This document shows positions 45,515-52,113 of a stretch of 64,000 nt of DNA, in pieces. The stretch's first letter is position 1. Each line of letters opens with the position of its first letter. Position numbers and translations under genes: made by a program. The stretch is from an uncultured Myxococcales bacterium (GTDB taxonomy: Bacteria > Myxococcota_A > UBA9042 > DTJE01): the NCBI GenBank assembly GCA_903936705.1, contig CAIZWN010000008.1, positions 1-64,000 on the forward strand, read 5' to 3'. The notes under the pieces are model-generated. The model searched no databases. It had not been told where the DNA came from and saw nothing but the letters and a program-made list of their open reading frames with translations.

Positions 45515-46837
45515 ATGTCCCGGATCCTCGGCCAGGAAGGCGGTCGCCGTCACACCAGGGCGATCCTCGCCAGTCTCGCCTTGACCGAGGTCCCGCAGGT
45601 ACTTGATGCCGCATCGGAATTCCCGGTGGTGCTGTGCAAGGCCGACGGTTCGCGAGTGCGTGATGCAGACGGCAATCGCTATATCGACCTGACCTCGTTC
45701 TTCGGGGTGGCAACGGTCGGACATCGCAATCCCTCGGTCCTGGCGGCACTTCGGATCCAGTCTGGCCGCCTGCTGCACGCGATGGGCGATGTGCACCCGG
45801 CTGACGTAAAGGCGCGGTTCCTGCGCGAGATTTCACGCCGCCTGCCATCCCCAGACTACAAGGCGGTACTGTCCCTGAACGGGGCCGACGCGGTCGAGAC
45901 CGCCTTGAAATTCGCCGCGGCCGCTACCGGGCGACCCGGGGTGATTGCATTCGAGGGCTCGTACCACGGCCTGTCTGCCGGCGCACTGGATGCGACGCAC
46001 CTTCCGGCCTTCCGGGCGCCGTTTACAGGCCTGCTGTCTGGCCGTGCGCGATTCGTGCCGTTTCCATCGCCGGACGGTTCGAATGCCTCATCAGTCCTCG
46101 ATGCCGTTCGTGCAACCGCCCGCGCCGAAGGGCCCTTCAAGATCGGCGCTGTGATGGTGGAACCGATACAGGGACGAGGCGGCATCCGCGTGCCTCCCCC
46201 CGGCTTTCTGAGGGATCTGGCCACTGTTTGTGCCGCCGAGGACCTGGTTTTGATCGCAGACGAGGTCTACACCGGCGTCGGACGGACGGGCCGGTTTCTG
46301 CGTATGGATGCCGAGGAAGTCGTGCCTGACGCCGTGTGCCTTGGCAAGTCGCTGGGAGGAGGCATTCCCCTGTCGGGCTGCTGGATGCGCCCGCGTCTGG
46401 CCGACGCCGTACACCGCGCCGGCGCCGAGGCCGTTCACACATCGACCTACCTCGGCCACCCCCTGGGATGCGCCGCCGGACTCGGGGTCCTGAAGGCACT
46501 GGACCGCGGACACCTGATGCAACGCGCCGCGGAAATAGAGGTTGCTGTTCGGGAACGGGCTGCCATCTGGCGCCAGCGCTCCGGTCTAATCCGGGACGTC
46601 CGCGGTGCCGGAGCAATGATCGGCGTCGAGTTGCAGACCGCGAACGGAGGTCCTGGTGCACCAATCGCAGGCAGGGTAATCGCCCGGGCCATGCGTGGAG
46701 GGGTCATCCTGCTGACCGAAGGGCCGGCTGGCGACGTTTTGTCGTTTACCCCCCCGCTTTCAATTTTGCCCGAGGACCTCCAGCGGGCACTGACGATCGT
46801 GGAACGCGCCCTGTTGGAGGAAATGACAACAACATGA
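45515..46837 (+). CDS. Class III PLP-dependent aminotransferase
   Basis: 440 residues from ATG 45515 (GGAGGG five bases upstream; the next ATG upstream is 45500). Class III motifs are DGNRYIDLTSFFGV, GADAVETALKFAA, FEGSYHGLSAGALDAT, VEPIQGRGG, LIADEVYTGVGRTG and the PLP-binding Lys in CLGKSLGGGIPLSGCW. It transfers amino groups onto aldehydes or keto acids at a terminal carbon. Its coding end overlaps the LuxE-like start by four bases, and a LuxC-like reductase follows 3 kb downstream, so a fatty or other aldehyde is a plausible substrate (inference). Confidence 0.9.
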   Translation: MSRILGQEGGRRHTRAILASLALTEVPQVLDAASEFPVVLCKADGSRVRDADGNRYIDLTSFFGVATVGHRNPSVLAALRIQSGRLLHAMGDVHPADVKARFLREISRRLPSPDYKAVLSLNGADAVETALKFAAAATGRPGVIAFEGSYHGLSAGALDATHLPAFRAPFTGLLSGRARFVPFPSPDGSNASSVLDAVRATARAEGPFKIGAVMVEPIQGRGGIRVPPPGFLRDLATVCAAEDLVLIADEVYTGVGRTGRFLRMDAEEVVPDAVCLGKSLGGGIPLSGCWMRPRLADAVHRAGAEAVHTSTYLGHPLGCAAGLGVLKALDRGHLMQRAAEIEVAVRERAAIWRQRSGLIRDVRGAGAMIGVELQTANGGPGAPIAGRVIARAMRGGVILLTEGPAGDVLSFTPPLSILPEDLQRALTIVERALLEEMTTT

Positions 46838-47877
46838 ACACCAATCCCATCGATCCCAGCCTGGTCTTCGAGGTGCGCTTCTTCATCGAGGAAGCGGCCC
46901 GCGGCGAGGACCCTGGCGACTTCGACGCACTGTGCCTGGAGGTGGCCGCAGCACAGGGCGTCCTGGAGGACGATCCGGGCAAGGGCCTGGCGGCAATCCG
47001 ACCGATCCCCGAAACCGGCTTCAAGCTGATGACGCTGGCTCACTTCCCGCCATCCGAGGCCGAGGCGACCTTCCACAGCTCGGGTACCACCACGGGCACC
47101 CCTGGCCGCCATCTGGTTTGCGACAGATCCCTTTACCGACTGTCAGCCGTTGCGGGATTCGCCCGTTTCGTGATGAAGGGGACCGCCCCGGGCCGATTCG
47201 TTCACCTGATTCCGCCGGGATCCGCCCGGCCGAATTCGTCCTTGTCGCACATGGTGGACGATGTCTTGGACGCCTTCTCGACGTCCCCCGCTGTCTGTGC
47301 CCGTACTGCCGATTCCATCGACCTTCCCGCAGCGATCGCCGCGTTCGAGGCCTCGGCAAAGGCCGGCGAGCCGCTGTGCCTGCTGGCCACAACGCTGGAC
47401 TGCCTGACCCTGTTCGAAGGGATGCAGTCCCTTGGCGCGGTAATCCCGCTGCCAAAGGGCAGCCGGGTCATGCACACCGGCGGCCCGAAGGCCACTGGTC
47501 GTTCAATAAGTCGCGAGGCCCTGCGCCAGGAATTCCTGGCCCGACTGGGCATTCCGCCTGACGACGTGATCGAGGAGTACGGCATGACAGAACTCCTGTC
47601 CCAGGCATACGACGCCCCGCGGGTGACGTCCGGCCAGCGCCGACTGGTCCCGGTCCCATGGATGCGCACCAGGGTTGTCGATCCTCTCACGATGAACGAG
47701 GTGCCCAACAATTCCCGAGGGATCCTGGTCCACTACGATCTGGCTAACGTCCACACCGCAATCGCGGTCCTCACGGGGGACACTGCACTGCGCGTCGGCG
47801 ACGGATTCGCCGACATCGTCCGGGCCGCTGGTGCTGCCCCCCGCGGCTGTTCTACCGACGCGGCCACCCGCTGGTAG
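46834..47877 (+). CDS. LuxE-like acyl-protein synthetase
   Basis: 347 residues, translated from the ATGA overlap with the aminotransferase (GGAGGAAA upstream). LuxE and adenylate-forming features are visible: FHSSGTTTGTPGRHLVCD (ATP-binding loop), MHTGGPKATGR, EEYGMTELLSQ and a C-terminal GDGFADIVRAAGAAPRGCS. LuxE activates a fatty acid with ATP, holds the acyl group on a Cys near its C-terminus and passes it to LuxC. The Cys in RGCSTD is in the expected location. No luciferase genes are near, so the system is not bioluminescence. Confidence 0.85.
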   Translation: MNTNPIDPSLVFEVRFFIEEAARGEDPGDFDALCLEVAAAQGVLEDDPGKGLAAIRPIPETGFKLMTLAHFPPSEAEATFHSSGTTTGTPGRHLVCDRSLYRLSAVAGFARFVMKGTAPGRFVHLIPPGSARPNSSLSHMVDDVLDAFSTSPAVCARTADSIDLPAAIAAFEASAKAGEPLCLLATTLDCLTLFEGMQSLGAVIPLPKGSRVMHTGGPKATGRSISREALRQEFLARLGIPPDDVIEEYGMTELLSQAYDAPRVTSGQRRLVPVPWMRTRVVDPLTMNEVPNNSRGILVHYDLANVHTAIAVLTGDTALRVGDGFADIVRAAGAAPRGCSTDAATRW

Positions 47878-47971
47878 GACCGCAGCACTACCGGATTTCG
47901 TGGCAACGACTTGCAGTTCCACACAAGCTGACAACGCCGTGGCCGATGCTGCGTAGGGGCAGGAGGAAGCG

Positions 47972-48625
47972 CTACGGACAGGGGTCGATTGTCGTGAACT
48001 TGCACGTTCCAGTCTTGGGGTCGCAGGCGTCTGTCGTGCACGCGTCCTGATCATCGCAAACCACCAACTGCCCGTGCGTGCAGGTTCCATCGACGGCGTT
48101 GCAGGAATCGCTGGTGCAAAGATCCTGGTCATCGCACTTTGCGGCGGACACGCAGGTGCCGGTCGCGGGGTCGCACGAATCGAGGGTGCAGGCATCATCA
48201 TCGTTGCATACGACCGCCACCGTGTGCGAGCAGGACGCATCCGTCGAACTGCACGAATCGGCCGTACACAAATCTGCGTCATCACACTTCGCCTTGAACA
48301 CGCACTTGCCGGTCTTGGCATCACACGAATCGAGGGTACAGGCATCCCCATCGTCGCATACGGTCGCCACATGCACGCATCCAGTCAGCACGTCACACGA
48401 GTCCGTCGTGCACATGTTGCTGTCGACGCAGTTCACCGGCGCATAGACGCAGGTAGCCTGGTGCGTACCGGCGGTGGTACCGACGCTTGTGATCCTGCAG
48501 ACTTGCGTCGTGCAGGCGTCGCCATCGTCGCAGTCAGCATCTACCTTGCACTCGGACTCATCCTTGCTGCACCCCGCCAGCACAACAGCCAGAACCAGAC
48601 CATGACGCAGGGCGCTTCGAATCAT
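47972..48625 (-). CDS. Lipoprotein with tandem Cys/Asp-rich repeats
   Basis: 217 residues; AGGAGGAACAA precedes ATG 48625, setting the start inside a longer frame. Signal LVLAVVLAGC ends at a perfect lipobox. The mature protein consists almost wholly of repeats of about 22 residues with the scheme CDDxDxCTxDSCDxxTGxCxxxxxC. The regular Cys implies many disulfides, and the acidic residues suggest a calcium-binding extracellular rod. Similar repeats occur in myxobacterial and other deltaproteobacterial surface proteins. The gene lies in reverse orientation between the luxE-like and luxC-like genes and breaks that unit. Confidence 0.85.
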   Translation of the reverse strand: MIRSALRHGLVLAVVLAGCSKDESECKVDADCDDGDACTTQVCRITSVGTTAGTHQATCVYAPVNCVDSNMCTTDSCDVLTGCVHVATVCDDGDACTLDSCDAKTGKCVFKAKCDDADLCTADSCSSTDASCSHTVAVVCNDDDACTLDSCDPATGTCVSAAKCDDQDLCTSDSCNAVDGTCTHGQLVVCDDQDACTTDACDPKTGTCKFTTIDPCP

Positions 48626-48969
48626 TTGTTCCTCCTGCAAACCAAGCATCCGACCAAGTGGACCGGACCGCCAACGCATCCTACCGTGACCATCGCGATT
48701 TCCGGTCTGGTCAAGGAGTATGGCTGGGGAGGCTCTCGGAGTCAACATGTCGGAGAAGGGCGCACAGCTGGGTGCGCTGGCGATGCTTCCGGTTTTACCG
48801 GTTACCAAATGCAGTGGACGCCCACCTTAGTCCCTGCCCAAGCGCGTGTCGGACAGCAGATTGAATTATGGCGAGGCACTTGCCACCCGACCACTCGGCC
48901 ACTCTAGATATTTGACAATTGACCTGTTAAAGGACTAAATTTGGTCTTGTTGAATGCCGGGTTAAAACA
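48626..48969. other. Intergenic region, AT-richer, with toxin-antitoxin promoter
   Basis: No gene is supported in these 344 bp. The left half contains the Cys-rich lipoprotein's ribosome site (48629-48636). The right third becomes AT-rich and holds a sigma70-like promoter and the left copy of an 11-bp direct repeat (48869-48879). A short tRNA-Ser-like D-arm motif was seen on the minus strand but does not fold into a tRNA. Confidence 0.6.
48912..48941 (+). promoter_or_regulatory. Sigma70-like promoter of the toxin-antitoxin operon
   Basis: A perfect -35 TTGACA (48912-48917) is followed 18 bases later by TAAATT (48936-48941), a good -10 match. Transcription would start near 48948, about 20 bases before the antitoxin ATG. 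The direct repeat TTGACAATTGACC around the -35 may be part of an antitoxin operator. Confidence 0.55.
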
Positions 48970-49245
48970 ATGGAATTGTTACGTCAGATTAAACCTATCA
49001 GTTATTTGAAAGCGCATGCGGCCGAAATCATCAGGGACATGGCGAAGGGAACCGGACCGTTGGTGGTTACCCAGAACGGCGAGGCAAGGGTGGTTATTCA
49101 GGATGTCGCCAGCTATCAGCAGGATCAGGAAACGATGGCGATGCTGAAGATTCTGGCCCTGGGCAACCGGCAGATCGAGGAAGGTCGTGTTCAACCGGCT
49201 GTGGATGTCTTCAACAGGCTGCGCGAAAAGCGGGGTTCCCGCTGA
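48970..49245 (+). CDS. Phd/YefM-family antitoxin
   Basis: 91 residues. The N-terminal DNA-binding fold has the Phd/YefM pattern: PISYLKAHAAEIIRDM, then a strand pair PLVVTQNGEARVVIQDVASY. The C-terminal part (MLKILALGNRQIEEGRV) is the helical toxin-binding region. It would neutralise the RelE/ParE-like protein encoded next and repress the shared promoter. The stop overlaps the toxin start by one base (TGATG). Its codon use is visibly less GC-rich than that of its neighbours, which suits acquisition by transfer. Confidence 0.9.
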   Translation: MELLRQIKPISYLKAHAAEIIRDMAKGTGPLVVTQNGEARVVIQDVASYQQDQETMAMLKILALGNRQIEEGRVQPAVDVFNRLREKRGSR

Positions 49246-49619
49246 TGAAAGAAAGGAAGGTCGTGGCCTCCGATGCGCGGGAAGTGAAACGTCAATATAA
49301 CGTCCTGTTTACACAGGATGCCGAGCTTGATCTGAATGAGCTCATTGACTTCATTGTCGCGCAGGATGGTGAATTACAGGCTGACCAAATCCTTGGCAGG
49401 CTTGAGTGCGCCGTATTCAACCTTGCGGAATTCCCTGACCGTGGTGTTTGGCCGAAAGAGCTTCTGGATATTGGTATCAGGGAATTTCGGGAGGTATTCT
49501 TCAAACCTTACCGCATCATCTACCGGATTGATGACGTCAATGTTCACATCATGTTGATTTCCGACGGACGTCGGGACATGCAGACGCTCCTTCAGCGCAG
49601 ACTGCTTCGATTAATCTAA
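49245..49619 (+). CDS. RelE/ParE-superfamily toxin
   Basis: 124 residues. The fold signature is YNVLFTQDAELDLNELIDFI, then NLAEFPDRGVWPKEL, FREVFFKPYRIIYRIDD and VHIMLISDGRRDMQTLLQRRL. This is the ParE/RelE arrangement with a basic C-terminal helix. The N-terminal 14 residues (MKERKVVASDAREV) are extra; an internal start is possible but has no better ribosome site. Whether it cleaves mRNA (RelE) or targets gyrase (ParE) cannot be told. It is coupled to the antitoxin by overlap. Confidence 0.9.
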   Translation: MKERKVVASDAREVKRQYNVLFTQDAELDLNELIDFIVAQDGELQADQILGRLECAVFNLAEFPDRGVWPKELLDIGIREFREVFFKPYRIIYRIDDVNVHIMLISDGRRDMQTLLQRRLLRLI

Positions 49620-49651
49620 CAGCCGTTCTTCCAGGACTCCACAGTTGGATC

Positions 49652-49834
49652 TGGTTCGCACTTCGGGAGGATGAGGAGGATCTCGCCGCCATCAAGTCCC
49701 GCTCCCGCGAGAGCACGATGACCTACGAGCAACTCCTCAATAACCTGAAGTCGCGACATCTATCGCGGAATCTGACTGGTTCGTTCGGACTCGTTTCGGA
49801 CCGTGGATGGAGTTTTGGCGAGGCACAGGGTTGA
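49652..49834 (+). pseudogene. Antitoxin C-terminus-like fragment without start
   Basis: An open frame directly after the toxin reads WFALREDEEDLAAIKSRSRE, then MTYEQLLNNLKSR. This resembles the C-terminal toxin-binding half of many Phd/RelB/ParD-type antitoxins (EDxxDLxAIxxR...TYEELLxxLKxR). There is no start codon or N-terminal DNA-binding part, so it is read as the remnant of a second, decayed antitoxin gene. It ends at TGA 49832-49834, just beyond the right copy of the 11-bp repeat. Confidence 0.4.
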
Positions 49835-49895
49835 TTCAACCGCCGATTGACCGCCGGAAGCAAGACCTTGATACTGTGGCCCCTGGCGGTTTTCG

Positions 49896-51113
49896 ATGAT
49901 GAATTATCTTGGTGCCCTGGACGACGACACCCTGGCATCGGCACTGTCCGCCACCGCGACCGCCGGGCTCGACGCCGACTGGCCGAACCCGACTGACCGT
50001 GCCCGGCTGACATCGTCTACGGGATGGTCTGGCGCACACCTCGTGGTGGCGGTGCGCCGAGCATTCCTGCCGTTCACACCTGCCGCCTGCCGTCGCCTTG
50101 TGGCGCTGGGACGGACCACTGCAAATCGGGAAGACCCCAAAATGCGACCCACCGCGCATTCCGGCGACCGCCGTCTGCTTGCGATCCTTGCCGGCAGGGT
50201 ACCGGCGGTGGCCACCTCGGCCGTCTTCAATGGCCTCGCTGCCAGGCACAAGGTACTCCTGAAGCCATCCTCGGCGGAACCGGTGTTCGCGCGACTGCTG
50301 TGCTCGCTGGTCGAACGCGCGGCCCCGCAACTGGCCGCCTCGCTGAGTCTAATGAACATCCCGTCCTCGGACCCTCGCCTGGACTTGATGGTGTCGCAAG
50401 AGGACGCTGTTCTGGCTTACGGATCGGACGCCACTATCGCCTCCATTAGACATAATCGTGCAGAACGTTTGACGATGGGGGGCGGTCACCGCGAGTCGGT
50501 CGTCCTGTGCTTTCGCGATGCCTTTGATCCCCCGGGCGCAGCCCGCCGAATTGCCCGCGCAGTGGCTCGTGATACCGCTATTTATGACCAGGACGGCTGC
50601 CTTTCACCCCAGGTAATCCTGATCGAGGAAAACTCAGCATTGCCCTCGGCCGCATTCGCTAGCCTGCTGCACGAAGAACTGCTGGCAATTGCAGGACGCC
50701 TTCCCCCCGGGCCGATCCCTTTGCTGTCCGCCGCGTCCGTCCGGATGTTCATCGAGGAGTCGCGTCTGCTGGCAATGTCGACAGGCGGGCTGGTTCTGCC
50801 GACAGATGGCCGGGGTCCTCCTGCAGTAGTCCTCGTAGCAGCCACCCTCCCGGCACGTCCGTCGCCAGGATTCCGGGTCCTTCAGGTTGTACCGTTTTCG
50901 GGAGAACCCGATCTGTCCTTCCTGCTGCCGCACCTCGCAAACCGCCTGCAGGGGATTGCAATCGCGGGCGATCGCCAACGATTGGCAGCCACGCTGGCAC
51001 GTCATCCGGCCTACCGCCCTTACCGGACGTGCGCTCCCGGCCGTCTGCAATCGCCCCCGGCCGGATGGCCCGAGAACGGCTTCGTGGTGGTCAGGGAACT
51101 CTCGCAGTTGTGA
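49896..51113 (+). CDS. LuxC-like acyl-CoA/acyl-protein reductase
   Basis: 405 residues. LuxC family features are HKVLLKPSSAEPVFARLL, DAVLAYGSDATIASIRHN (nucleotide-binding region), and AIYDQDGCLSPQVILIEE, which contains the catalytic Cys. The C-terminus carries VLQVVPFSGEPDLSFLL and RLQGIAIAGDR. LuxC reduces an acyl thioester to an aldehyde with NADPH and works with LuxE. The protein is shorter than Vibrio LuxC (about 480 residues), mostly at the N-terminus, but keeps the core. It lies 2 kb beyond the LuxE-like gene, separated by a lipoprotein gene and a toxin-antitoxin module. Confidence 0.82.
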   Translation: MMNYLGALDDDTLASALSATATAGLDADWPNPTDRARLTSSTGWSGAHLVVAVRRAFLPFTPAACRRLVALGRTTANREDPKMRPTAHSGDRRLLAILAGRVPAVATSAVFNGLAARHKVLLKPSSAEPVFARLLCSLVERAAPQLAASLSLMNIPSSDPRLDLMVSQEDAVLAYGSDATIASIRHNRAERLTMGGGHRESVVLCFRDAFDPPGAARRIARAVARDTAIYDQDGCLSPQVILIEENSALPSAAFASLLHEELLAIAGRLPPGPIPLLSAASVRMFIEESRLLAMSTGGLVLPTDGRGPPAVVLVAATLPARPSPGFRVLQVVPFSGEPDLSFLLPHLANRLQGIAIAGDRQRLAATLARHPAYRPYRTCAPGRLQSPPAGWPENGFVVVRELSQL

Positions 51114-51140
51114 TGATGCCAATACGGGGAGGTTGACTGC

Positions 51141-51917
51141 TCAGGACTGCCGCTCGTCCTCGGCACGAATCAGGACAACGGTAATGTTGTCGCGACCGCC
51201 ATGACGATTAGCCCGTTCAATCAGTTCCTTCGAACAACGGTCCAGATCGTGGCCTAATTCGCGAACGACTGCCAGCATCTCGCTGTCTTCCATCTCGCCG
51301 GAAAGACCGTCGCAACACAGCAGGTAGACATCATCGGCCCGCAGATCCTCGACCCGCGTATCCACCGCCACGGTCTCCTTCATGCCAAGAGCCCGCACGA
51401 TGATGTTCTTGTGGGGGAAATTCTTGATTTCCTCCTCGGTGATCTGCGCGAGTTTCTTGTACTCCTCCAGGAGGCTGTGGTCTATCGTCATCGGCTCGAT
51501 GCGCCCATCACGAATCCTGTAGCACCGTGAATCACCGACGTGGGCGATTGCAATCCGGCCGTCAGATACGTGGGCCGACACGCAGGTCGTGCCCATCCCC
51601 TTGTACTGCAAGGACCCTGACGCCGTATCGAAGACCTGGTAATTCGCCCACTTGATGCTGACAGCCAAACGGCCCTCGGGATCAGTCAGACGCCGATCCG
51701 GCTTGTAGGGCCAGGTTATTTCGGCGTCAGCACCCGAATCCTTGAAGAACTGCCCCATCTCGTCCACGGCAAGCTGCGAAGCGATTTCGCCGCTTGCGTG
51801 ACCACCCATCCCGTCGCAAACGACGAAAAGGTTGTCCTCCGGCTGGACAAGCAGGCGGTCCTCGTTGTGGCTTCGCTTGCGACCGACGTCGGTCGCGCCC
51901 GCGTACCGCAACTTCAT
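51141..51917 (-). CDS. PP2C-family Ser/Thr protein phosphatase
   Basis: 258 residues from ATG 51917 (GGGAGG upstream). All metal-binding motifs of bacterial PP2C (PppA/PrpC/Stp1 type) are present: SHNEDRLL, VCDGMGGHASGE, IAHVGDSRCYR, LLCCDGLSGEMED and GGRDNITVVLI. It would remove phosphate from Ser/Thr-kinase targets. No kinase is adjacent. PP2C enzymes do control contractile secretion systems in other bacteria, but that link here is speculative. Divergent from uvrA. Confidence 0.95.
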   Translation of the reverse strand: MKLRYAGATDVGRKRSHNEDRLLVQPEDNLFVVCDGMGGHASGEIASQLAVDEMGQFFKDSGADAEITWPYKPDRRLTDPEGRLAVSIKWANYQVFDTASGSLQYKGMGTTCVSAHVSDGRIAIAHVGDSRCYRIRDGRIEPMTIDHSLLEEYKKLAQITEEEIKNFPHKNIIVRALGMKETVAVDTRVEDLRADDVYLLCCDGLSGEMEDSEMLAVVRELGHDLDRCSKELIERANRHGGRDNITVVLIRAEDERQS

Positions 51918-52113
51918 CCTGAGCCTCCCGATCAATCCCAACGCCGGCAAGGATAGCACCCCTTTCGACAGACGCGCAATCCAACGATCATCCTGCGCTT
52001 GTCCGGCACCATCTCATCCCCTAGCCCCAGGCAGTCCTGACCTGTGATTCAACATTCTTGAATCGACTACGTCGCACCCGTTGCCTACAATCCCCGCGTT
52101 CCCGGAGGTCCCA

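Larger units (their letters stand above)
48869..49826. repeat. 11-bp direct repeats flanking the toxin-antitoxin module
   Basis: TGGCGAGGCAC occurs at 48869-48879 and again at 49816-49826, both on the plus strand. They bracket the promoter, the antitoxin and toxin genes and the antitoxin-like remnant. Such a pair could be a target duplication or recombination footprint of an inserted segment of about 950 bp. A match of this length could also arise by chance. Confidence 0.4.

Noticed and set aside
48840-48908. tRNA-Ser-like sequence on the minus strand (GTGGCCGAGTGGTCGGG)
   Set aside because: A D-arm resemblance only; the anticodon stem does not pair and no T-arm or acceptor pairing was found.
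46834-51113. Bioluminescence (lux) operon
   Set aside because: LuxE- and LuxC-like genes are present, but no luciferase alpha or beta genes or regulators were seen.
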